This document shows, piece by piece, positions 26,384 to 33,205 of a DNA stretch of 64,000 nt. The DNA is from Crocinitomicaceae bacterium (GTDB lineage: Bacteria; Bacteroidota; Bacteroidia; Flavobacteriales_D; Crocinitomicaceae). A program made the translations under genes and the position numbers. A model generated the notes under the pieces. It worked only from the letters and a program-made list of their open reading frames with translations. It made no database searches and was not told the DNA's origin. Numbering within the stretch: position 1 is the stretch's first letter; every line of letters begins with the position of its first letter. The stretch lies in NCBI GenBank assembly GCA_025210175.1, contig JAOASF010000182.1:1-64000 (forward strand). Reading direction: 5' to 3'.

Positions 26384-27385
26384 ATGAACAAAACCCTTGT
26401 GATTTTTGCAGGATTGATTCTTGCCTTGTTTACTGCGACATCTTGTGGTTCGGATGAGCCAAAAAACATTGTGGAAACGGATAACATTGACAGTCTTGTA
26501 ATGAAGTATCCGGACAGCGTTGAGATATTGATTCGACACGGTCGCTTTTACAGTGATAATTACAAGTACAAAAAAGCCCTACCGAGTGCAGCGAAAGCGT
26601 TTCGTTTGGATTCGAACAATTTGGACGCCCGTTTGCTCTATGCTCACGTGATGAATAATAAAATGGATCGTACGGTAGAAGAGGTGATGACAGCGAGAAG
26701 ACACTTTGCTGTAGTTCACAAAGCTCAACCGAAGAACTTGGAAGCCTTGGTGAGTTTGGCAAGTACTTATAGCTATGTGGAGGATTTTGAAACTTCTTTC
26801 CAATACCTCAATGAAGCCTTGAGAATGAACCCGAAGTATCGCGATGCTTATGTGATGAAGGGAACAAACTATATGCGAATCGGTAAGACCGACTTGGCAA
26901 AATCTAGTTATGAAACAGCCGTGCAGCAAGATCCTGAATTCTATGAGGGATATCTTTTCCTTGGAGCACTGTACCAATCAGAGGGAAATCCAATTTGTAC
27001 GGAGTACTATATCACTGCCACCAAGATCAAGCCAGATGATTTGGAACTGCAGTATTCATTGGCTTATGCATACCAGGAAATGGGGCAATACGATAAGGCA
27101 AAGGAGACTTATAGACACATGCGAACGATGGATTCTACCTATGCCATGCCGGTGTTTCAATTGGGTTACATCAAGCAGTTTTATGAGGATGATATAGATA
27201 GTGCCATGGTTTATTACAACCAAGCAATCGTAATGGAGCCACGTTTCGTAGAAGCTTGGCATAATTTGGGATATTGCCACGAATTAAAAAGCGATCGCCT
27301 CAAGGCTCTTGCGGCCTACAGCAAGGCGTTGAAATACAATCCAAATTTTGAAAAGTCTCGCGAAGCGGCAGATCGTTTGAGATGA
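26384..27385 (+). CDS. Tetratricopeptide-repeat lipoprotein
   Basis: The 333-residue product has a lipoprotein signal with lipidated Cys at 21 (TATSCGS) and then consecutive TPR units, for example NLEALVSLASTYSYVED, PEFYEGYLFLGALYQSEGN and RFVEAWHNLGYCHELK. Such lipoproteins act as scaffolds in the periplasm or at the outer membrane. No partner is evident. Its stop overlaps the start of the next membrane-protein gene by four bases (ATGA), so the two are coupled. Confidence 0.85.
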   Translation: MNKTLVIFAGLILALFTATSCGSDEPKNIVETDNIDSLVMKYPDSVEILIRHGRFYSDNYKYKKALPSAAKAFRLDSNNLDARLLYAHVMNNKMDRTVEEVMTARRHFAVVHKAQPKNLEALVSLASTYSYVEDFETSFQYLNEALRMNPKYRDAYVMKGTNYMRIGKTDLAKSSYETAVQQDPEFYEGYLFLGALYQSEGNPICTEYYITATKIKPDDLELQYSLAYAYQEMGQYDKAKETYRHMRTMDSTYAMPVFQLGYIKQFYEDDIDSAMVYYNQAIVMEPRFVEAWHNLGYCHELKSDRLKALAAYSKALKYNPNFEKSREAADRLR

Positions 27386-27993
27386 TTAGAAATCAACAAA
27401 GAGCAGTAGTAGAAGCCTTTATTCCTTTGTTAGGTTATTTCTGGTTTCAATGGTCCCTTAGTTACATTGTTTTTTTCTTGATGTTGGACTTGATAGCTAG
27501 AGAAATAAGCCTGCATATCTCAGCGAATAAAATTTACAAAACCCAAGGAGGCAAACCAACCAATTGGATTCGAAAAGGAGGTCTTTCATCCTGCTTGGTA
27601 GTCGCCACAATTGCAGGTTGGTTACTATTGATGAAGTTTCAAGTCAAAGGCTTCGTACTTGCGGACCAATTGTGGAATTTTTTGGCGGAAAAAGAATGGG
27701 GAATTTCCCAGGGGTGGCTACTTGTTCCCCTGATCGTTTTAAGTGTAATTAGCTCCTTTAAGTTGGAGTTCTTAAGATTTGAATTGCACAAAAAAGTGAA
27801 TCAAACAGGTTGGTGGAAACCTCAGGTGTTTGCCGCCAAATCTCAAGCCCTTTCCATGATATTTGCTTGGATGATTTATCCACTAGGGGAACTATTCGTG
27901 GTGCTTTGGATTGCCGCCACACCACTGATTAGTCAAAAAATCGCCGATTTTATTCGTTCGCGTTCTTCAACACCAAACGGGCTGTCTCGGTAG
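27382..27993 (+). CDS. Polytopic membrane protein of unknown function
   Basis: The 203-residue product has about four to five hydrophobic segments (for example FIPLLGYFWFQWSLSYIVFFLML and GWLLVPLIVLSVISSF) joined by short charged loops. I recognise no family. It is translationally coupled to the TPR lipoprotein gene and could work with it. Its last 44 bases overlap the convergent aspartate kinase gene. Confidence 0.65.
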   Translation: MIRNQQRAVVEAFIPLLGYFWFQWSLSYIVFFLMLDLIAREISLHISANKIYKTQGGKPTNWIRKGGLSSCLVVATIAGWLLLMKFQVKGFVLADQLWNFLAEKEWGISQGWLLVPLIVLSVISSFKLEFLRFELHKKVNQTGWWKPQVFAAKSQALSMIFAWMIYPLGELFVVLWIAATPLISQKIADFIRSRSSTPNGLSR

Positions 27994-29224
27994 TTTTTTG
28001 TTCCATTAATATTTTCTTGTCAACTTGAACTCGAGCTATGGTCGCATCATCATAGTGACGGATGGTTACCAATTCAAGATTCTCTTCGACGTGTAAAAGG
28101 TAGTTGTTCTCAAACAAGCCAAGTAGTTGAGATAAGTCTATCTTGGAGCGATCCAACAAAATTTGAAAGCTCAAAGCTGAGTTTTGCATCACATTTATTT
28201 TAGCATTGGCCTGAGCCAAGCGATTGAAAATATCGCTCAGATTTTCTTCTACAATAAAGGAGAAATCACGAGGAGTGATGCTGATCAAAACCTGGTCCAT
28301 TTTAAAGATAAAGGAAGGAATGAGTTGATCCTTACTGTCGTCTTCTTGAATGGCTGTTCCTTCCGCGTGCGGGTCAATAAAGGACTTAACATAAAGCGGA
28401 ATTCCTTTGTTTTGCAATGGCTTCACCGTTTTTGGGTGAATAACAGAGGCTCCATAGTAGGATAGCTCGATCGCTTCCTTAAAGGAAATTTGATCCAACT
28501 TGATGGTGTTGTCGAAATATTTCGGGTCGGCGTTGAGCATACCGGGAACATCCTTCCAGATCGTCACATCTTGAGCGCCTACACAGAAAGCGAATATGGC
28601 TGCTGTAAAGTCGGAACCTTCGCGCCCAAGCGTGGTTGTTTTAGCGTCGGTTGTGTGGCCGATAAAACCTTGGGTAACTTGAATGTCGAAATTGGAGAAA
28701 TGAGGAAGAAAATTTTGTTGTATCAGTTCTTCAGTTGTACGCCAATCGATGTCTGCTTCTCGAAACTTGTGGTTGGTGCGCACCAATTTGGTGGCATCTG
28801 CCCAACGAGCTTTTTGACCTTCTTTTTGCAAAAAGGCGGCTACGATATGAGTAGAAATAATTTCTCCTAAAGAAACCACTTGATCATACAATTCATTGTA
28901 ATTGCGACGCTCGTGGTTATCCATGTTTTCCAAACGATCAAAAATCATTCGGATAGTACGGTGGATGTCTTCTTCCTCAGCACCAAAGAGGTCGGCAAGA
29001 ATGTCGTCGTGAAAACTGCGAAGGAATTCAACCTGTTTACGCAAAGCATCGTGATCTTTTTCCCATATGAACTTAACAACTTCTTCAAGTGCATTGGTTG
29101 TTTTACCCATAGCGGAAATTACGACGATGCGTTTTTCTCCTTCAAATAGGCGTAAAATCGATGATACATTGCGCACGGCATTGGGGTCCTTCACTGAGGC
29201 CCCTCCAAATTTGAAAACCCTCAT
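27950..29224 (-). CDS. Aspartate kinase (monofunctional)
   Basis: The 424-residue protein starts with the kinase signature MRVFKFGGASVKDP and has VVISAMGKTTNAL, the catalytic GREGSDFTAAIFAF, and DVPGMLNADPKYFDN, then a C-terminal regulatory ACT region from about 300. No homoserine dehydrogenase domain is fused. It makes aspartyl phosphate for lysine, threonine, methionine and diaminopimelate. It follows gpsA by 6 bases and probably shares its transcript. Which of the isozymes it is cannot be decided, so I give no symbol. Confidence 0.93.
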   Translation of the reverse strand: MRVFKFGGASVKDPNAVRNVSSILRLFEGEKRIVVISAMGKTTNALEEVVKFIWEKDHDALRKQVEFLRSFHDDILADLFGAEEEDIHRTIRMIFDRLENMDNHERRNYNELYDQVVSLGEIISTHIVAAFLQKEGQKARWADATKLVRTNHKFREADIDWRTTEELIQQNFLPHFSNFDIQVTQGFIGHTTDAKTTTLGREGSDFTAAIFAFCVGAQDVTIWKDVPGMLNADPKYFDNTIKLDQISFKEAIELSYYGASVIHPKTVKPLQNKGIPLYVKSFIDPHAEGTAIQEDDSKDQLIPSFIFKMDQVLISITPRDFSFIVEENLSDIFNRLAQANAKINVMQNSALSFQILLDRSKIDLSQLLGLFENNYLLHVEENLELVTIRHYDDATIARVQVDKKILMEQKTTETARLVLKNANE

Positions 29225-29230
29225 TTTCTA

Positions 29231-30229
29231 TTAACTTAATTTATCTGATAAAATGCGCATCTCGATAACAGGTGAAATGCGCTCGTATAAGATGTTGTAA
29301 ACCGCTTCCAAAATAGGCATCTCAACCTTGAATTTGCGGTTTATTTCCATAACAGATTTGGTGGCATAATATCCCTCTGCAATCATGTCCATTTCCAGTT
29401 GTGCAGTTTTTACAGAATAGCCTTTTCCAATCATGAAGCCAAAGGTACGATTTCGAGAAAATTTGGAATAAGCCGTCACCAAAAGGTCACCTAAATAGGC
29501 AGAGGTCTTTACGTCGCGGTGAATGGGACTAACTACGTCAATAAAATTTTCCAATTCAATGATGGCATTGGCAATTAGCACCGATTGAAAATTATCACCG
29601 TAACCCAACCCAGCGCATATCCCTGAAGCCAAAGAGTATACATTCTTTAGTACGGCGGATATTTCAGTTCCAAATAAGTCATCCGACAAATTGGTTTTGA
29701 TATAGCGGCAAGCCAAGGCATTGGCCATGATTTCGGCATTCGAATCATCCGGACACGCAATGGTTAAGTAGGACAATCGTTCCAAAGCAACTTCTTCGGC
29801 ATGACAAGGTCCACAAATAATACCGATGTTGTCGTATGGTACTGCAAAGGTTTTGTGGATGTATCGCGCCGGTATGGCATTGAATTCGGGAACAATACCT
29901 TTAACTGCAGAGTACACAATTTTGTTTTCAAACTCTTCAGGTCCAATGCCCTCGAAAATTTTGGTCAAAAAAGCCGAAGGAGTGGCAATGATGATAACCG
30001 AAGACTGGGCGATAACCTCACGCAGATTCGTTGTAACATTGATTTTGGCCAAGTCAAACTCTACCGACTGAAGGTAGCGTGGGTTTTTGTGATACTTTAA
30101 TATGTGGTCTACGGCTTCTTCGCTGCGCATCCACCAATTAACGACGGTTGCGTTATTGCAAAGTATTTTGGTGAGTGCCGTTGCCCAACTACCTCCACCG
30201 ATTACGCCTATTGTATGCTGTTGCTCCAT
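29231..30229 (-). CDS. gpsA: Glycerol-3-phosphate dehydrogenase [NAD(P)+]
   Basis: The 332-residue protein has the Rossmann start TIGVIGGGSWATALTKIL, VVNWWMRSEE, the IVYSAVKGI segment, and the catalytic region LKNVYSLASGICAGLGYGDN. It makes sn-glycerol-3-phosphate for phospholipids. I chose the ATG at 30229; a TTG four codons upstream is in frame but overlaps a promoter box. Confidence 0.94.
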   Translation of the reverse strand: MEQQHTIGVIGGGSWATALTKILCNNATVVNWWMRSEEAVDHILKYHKNPRYLQSVEFDLAKINVTTNLREVIAQSSVIIIATPSAFLTKIFEGIGPEEFENKIVYSAVKGIVPEFNAIPARYIHKTFAVPYDNIGIICGPCHAEEVALERLSYLTIACPDDSNAEIMANALACRYIKTNLSDDLFGTEISAVLKNVYSLASGICAGLGYGDNFQSVLIANAIIELENFIDVVSPIHRDVKTSAYLGDLLVTAYSKFSRNRTFGFMIGKGYSVKTAQLEMDMIAEGYYATKSVMEINRKFKVEMPILEAVYNILYERISPVIEMRILSDKLS

Positions 30230-30238
30230 TTGCTGATG

Positions 30239-30256
30239 CAAAAATACGCAAATCTA
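30239..30256 (-). promoter_or_regulatory. Two adjacent -7 boxes upstream of gpsA
   Basis: The minus strand has TAGATTTG (30256-30249) and TATTTTTG (30246-30239), both exact TAnnTTTG matches, within 30 bases of the gpsA ATG. One or both may be used. Confidence 0.5.
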
Positions 30257-30296
30257 CAAGCATGTATGAAAAATGTGGGTTTCTGTTAAAAAATCG

Positions 30297-30440
30297 ATGG
30301 GATTAAAGGTGTTTTCATTCGTTGTTTTAAACCAACCGTTTATCCTGATTCTAAGTGGCTTGGTGTATTTCCGAGCTTTTGAGCAGGATCTACGCTCTAT
30401 CTTTGTGGCAACTAACGTTCACTGGAACGAAATTTCATAA
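30297..30440 (+). CDS. Candidate 47-residue hydrophobic small protein
   Basis: An ATG-started frame of 47 codons fills the gap between divergent gpsA and the end of recA. The product is hydrophobic in its first half (VFSFVVLNQPFILILSGLVY) and polar at its end, like a single-span membrane peptide. A strong hairpin with eight T residues follows 11 bases after the stop. No plus-strand gene other than this ORF lies between gpsA and that terminator. No TAnnTTTG box was found upstream. It could instead be a non-coding RNA that happens to be open. Confidence 0.35.
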   Translation: MGLKVFSFVVLNQPFILILSGLVYFRAFEQDLRSIFVATNVHWNEIS

Positions 30441-30451
30441 CCAATCGAAAA

Positions 30452-30482
30452 AACTCATTCTTCCCGGAATGAGTTTTTTTTG
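30452..30482. terminator. Strong terminator after the small ORF
   Basis: AACTCATTC and GAATGAGTT form a perfect 9-base stem around TTCCCG, followed by a run of T on the plus strand. A T run on the minus strand makes it usable in both directions. Confidence 0.85.
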
Positions 30483-30486
30483 TGTA

Positions 30487-30519
30487 CAAAAAAACGGCTG
30501 AACCTAGGGAACAGCCGCT
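30487..30519 (-). terminator. recA terminator
   Basis: On the minus strand CGGCTG and CAGCCG form a stem with further pairing inside the loop (TTCCCTAGGTT), followed by seven or more T residues. It lies 18 bases after the recA stop. Confidence 0.85.
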
Positions 30520-30534
30520 TTAAACGATATGCAA

Positions 30535-31566
30535 TTATTCTTCCTCTACAGCAACACTGACTTCGCTATGAGAAAGAGCTCCTTTTATCTTAGCTTCGAG
30601 CTCCTCGGTTAATTCTGGATTGTCCAGTAGGAGGTTTTTAACAGAATCGCGTCCTTGTCCCAATTTGGTTTCGCCATAGGAGAACCAAGATCCACTTTTC
30701 TTCAAAATATTGAGTTCAACACCCAAGTCGATGATTTCACCAACTTTTGAAATTCCTTCTCCAAACATGACATCAAATTCTGCCTTGCGGAAAGGGGGTG
30801 CAACTTTGTTTTTAACCACTTTCACCTTCACGCGGTTACCAATGTTTTCGTCACCATCTTTAATTTGGTTCGCACGACGAATATCGATTCGGATGGATGA
30901 ATAAAACTTCAAGGCATTACCACCTGTGGTTGTTTCTGGATTGCCAAACATTACGCCAATCTTGTCGCGCAACTGGTTGATGAAAATGCAGCAACAGCCT
31001 GCTTTGTTAATGGAAGCCGTGAGTTTACGAAGTGCTTTGGACATCAAACGTGCCTGCAGACCCATTTGAGAATCGCCCATTTCTCCTTCGATTTCGGCTT
31101 TTGGAGTTAAGGCAGCAACCGAGTCCACAACGATTAAGTCAATAGCGCCTGATCGAATCAAATTGTCGGCAATTTCTAAGGCTTGTTCACCGTTGTCTGG
31201 TTGTGATATAATAAGATTATCAATGTCTACACCCAATTTGGCGGCATAGAATTGGTCAAAGGCGTGTTCAGCATCGATGAAGGCTGCAATTCCACCTTGT
31301 TTTTGAACCTCTGCAATGGCGTGAATAGCCAAGGTCGTTTTACCCGATGATTCCGGGCCGTAAATTTCAACGACTCTGCCCTTAGGGTAACCATTTACAC
31401 CCAAGGCGAGATCCAAAGTCAAAGATCCTGTTGGAATTGTGTCAACTTGTACAACAGGGTTGTCACCAAGTTTCATTACGGTTCCTTTACCGTACGTTTT
31501 GTCAAGCTTCTCCATAGTCAGCTGGAGCGCTTTGATTTTGTCAGGGTTGATTTCTTTATTTGCCAT
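30535..31566 (-). CDS. recA: Recombinase RecA
   Basis: The 343-residue protein has Walker [11 protein letters not shown], the catalytic [31 protein letters not shown] and the [19 protein letters not shown] loop-2 region. The tail is acidic (VAVEEE), as usual. RecA drives strand exchange and, where present, the SOS response. I chose [10 protein letters not shown] at 31566, the family start; 13 more codons are open upstream. No LexA-type operator was recognised in the 76 bases before it. Confidence 0.98.
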   Translation of the reverse strand: MANKEINPDKIKALQLTMEKLDKTYGKGTVMKLGDNPVVQVDTIPTGSLTLDLALGVNGYPKGRVVEIYGPESSGKTTLAIHAIAEVQKQGGIAAFIDAEHAFDQFYAAKLGVDIDNLIISQPDNGEQALEIADNLIRSGAIDLIVVDSVAALTPKAEIEGEMGDSQMGLQARLMSKALRKLTASINKAGCCCIFINQLRDKIGVMFGNPETTTGGNALKFYSSIRIDIRRANQIKDGDENIGNRVKVKVVKNKVAPPFRKAEFDVMFGEGISKVGEIIDLGVELNILKKSGSWFSYGETKLGQGRDSVKNLLLDNPELTEELEAKIKGALSHSEVSVAVEEE

Positions 31567-31642
31567 ATCGTTTATGTTTTGCAATTGCTTGCGATTGTGA
31601 TACAAAGATTGTGGGTGTAGAACGTAAGCGATTTACGTAGTA

Positions 31643-32110
31643 CTATTTAATTTCAAAACCTTGCAAAATTTCTTCTGCGTGGGCCTTTGTTTTGGGTTTG
31701 GTTATGATTTCCTGAATTATACCTTCTTCATTGATTAAAAAGGTAGTGCGATGTAGGCCGTCGTAGGTACGCCCCATGAATTTTTTAGGTCCCCACACAC
31801 CAAATAGATCGATTAATTTCTTGTCTTCATCGACCAACAGAGGAAAGGGGATGCTTTGTTTTTCGATGAAACGAAGATGTGATTTTTCACCATCTGGACT
31901 TACACCGAGAATTTCTATTTGATGCTTTTTGAGCTCTTCATAATGATCGCGCAAATTGCATGCTTGATTAATGCACCCGGGAGTTTGGTCCTTCGGATAA
32001 AAATAAAGAGCAAGCTTCTTTCCTCTGAAGTCCGAACTTTGGACAGTTTCGTTATTCTGATTTTTTGCGCTCCAATCAGGAGCCTTTTCTCCTACTTTTA
32101 CTTTGATCAT
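31643..32110 (-). CDS. bcp: Thioredoxin-dependent thiol peroxidase (Bcp/PrxQ type)
   Basis: The 155-residue peroxiredoxin has the Bcp motif KDQTPGCINQACNLRD with peroxidatic Cys46 and resolving Cys51 five residues on, and GVWGPKKFMGRTYDGLHRTTFLI in the second half. It reduces hydrogen and organic peroxides with thioredoxin. The gene has its own promoter, with a palindrome in the spacer that could be a stress-regulator site. Confidence 0.94.
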   Translation of the reverse strand: MIKVKVGEKAPDWSAKNQNNETVQSSDFRGKKLALYFYPKDQTPGCINQACNLRDHYEELKKHQIEILGVSPDGEKSHLRFIEKQSIPFPLLVDEDKKLIDLFGVWGPKKFMGRTYDGLHRTTFLINEEGIIQEIITKPKTKAHAEEILQGFEIK

Positions 32111-32127
32111 TTTGACGAAATTATAAT

Positions 32128-32155
32128 CAAATATACTGATTAAATTTTAATCAAA
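32128..32155 (-). promoter_or_regulatory. bcp promoter (TTTG - 16 - TATATTTG)
   Basis: On the minus strand TTTG (32155-32152) and TATATTTG (32135-32128) are 16 bases apart. The -7 box ends 17 bases before the bcp ATG at 32110. Confidence 0.6.
32137..32153. promoter_or_regulatory. 17-base palindrome in the bcp promoter, candidate operator
   Basis: TGATTAAA-T-TTTAATCA is a perfect 8-1-8 inverted repeat lying between the -33 and -7 boxes of bcp. The 7-1-7 core layout is like PerR/Fur-family sites, though the bases differ from the PerR consensus. A repressor bound here would block the promoter. Confidence 0.4.
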
Positions 32156-32202
32156 AAGAAAAGTGAAGTTTTACTTTCTTAACAAAGAAACGTGTATAGG
32201 GT

Positions 32203-32562
32203 TCAGTTCGTGTGTTTTCTGGTTTGTTGAACCAAATAAACACTTTGTAGTAAAAGGTGAATAACAAAGCACAGAATAAAAAGGAGCGCTTGTTTGAAAC
32301 TCTCTGGAATTTTTAAATAGACAATGGCGGCGATAATGGAGAGGGCAGATAGCATTTGAACGGTGGTGGCAATCATGAACCTACCGACAAATTGTGAGGG
32401 TTTGCTTTTAACAAACAAAATGGCGCAGCCTACACCTACAATCGCTAAGAGGCTATAAAGAAAGAAGGTTTGTTCCGAGCTCGTGTAAAATAAACGGGTG
32501 ATGAAGTAAGAGACGAGTTGAACAAAAAGTGCAACTAGGGTAAAAAGTAGATTTTTATTCAT
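32203..32562 (-). CDS. Four-helix membrane protein, AtpI-like position
   Basis: The 119-residue product has four hydrophobic helices (for example LLFTLVALFVQLVSYFI and SLLAIVGVGCAILFV) and a basic tail. Position, straight after atpZ with an 8-base overlap, and topology resemble the small AtpI-type proteins often placed before F-type ATP synthase genes. No atpB follows: the next gene is bcp, 92 bases away. Sequence alone does not prove AtpI identity. Confidence 0.6.
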   Translation of the reverse strand: MNKNLLFTLVALFVQLVSYFITRLFYTSSEQTFFLYSLLAIVGVGCAILFVKSKPSQFVGRFMIATTVQMLSALSIIAAIVYLKIPESFKQALLFILCFVIHLLLQSVYLVQQTRKHTN

Positions 32563-32773
32563 CGTCTTTCGACATTTTGATAACTTCTCGAATGACCAAG
32601 TAGAGGCCGATACAAACGCCTAGCAGACAAAATATGACCGTGTACAAGGTACCTGGTGGATCTTCTTTGCGGTCTAAATAAACACCGAGCCACGAAAACA
32701 ATCCGATAATAACAGCCATTTGCATGCCTAATCCACTGAAGCGGACGAATTTATTGGGCCCTTCGTTTTTCAT
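32555..32773 (-). CDS. AtpZ/AtpI family protein
   Basis: The 72-residue protein has two membrane helices in the AtpZ pattern: FSGLGMQMAVIIGLFSWLGVYLDRK, a short loop with Pro-Pro-Gly, and TVIFCLLGVCIGLYLVIREV. AtpZ proteins are linked to F-type ATP synthase assembly and Mg/Ca transport. It starts immediately after the bactofilin gene and overlaps the next gene by eight bases. Confidence 0.85.
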   Translation of the reverse strand: MKNEGPNKFVRFSGLGMQMAVIIGLFSWLGVYLDRKEDPPGTLYTVIFCLLGVCIGLYLVIREVIKMSKDDE

Positions 32774-33193
32774 TTAGTACACGATATCTTCGGGTTGATT
32801 TTTCTTGTTGTTGACAGGGACTTGTTTATTGGAACTACTTTTTCCACCCATGTCACAGTTCCCCAAAAATATTGCTCCTTGATTGATTTCAATTTTAGCC
32901 GTGCGAATGTTACCTTTTACCTTTGATTTTTCGCGAAGGATAAGCAAAGAATCAATCATTAAATCTCCATCCACAGACCCTTCTACATCTGCTTCGTTGC
33001 ATGTTAAATTTCCTTTGATGTGCGCGTTTTCACCAATTACCACCTTGGCAGCACAGGAAACATTACCTTGAACTTCGCCATCTATACGGATGTTAGAATC
33101 AGCAATGATGTCACCTACAATCTTGGTTCCTTCTACGATTCGGTTCAAACGATCTGGACTTTCGAAATAGGATTTGTCTTTTTTCTTGAGCAT
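32774..33193 (-). CDS. Bactofilin (polymer-forming cytoskeletal protein)
   Basis: The 139-residue protein has the bactofilin beta-helix signature: NRIVEGTKIVGDIIADSNIR, then repeating turns such as IDGEVQGNVSCAAKVVIGEN and GSVDGDLMIDSLLILREKS. Bactofilins self-assemble into membrane-linked filaments that affect shape and envelope organisation. It is 12 bases after porW in the same direction and has no transmembrane segment. Confidence 0.92.
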   Translation of the reverse strand: MLKKKDKSYFESPDRLNRIVEGTKIVGDIIADSNIRIDGEVQGNVSCAAKVVIGENAHIKGNLTCNEADVEGSVDGDLMIDSLLILREKSKVKGNIRTAKIEINQGAIFLGNCDMGGKSSSNKQVPVNNKKNQPEDIVY

Positions 33194-33205
33194 GGTGTAA
33201 TGGGT

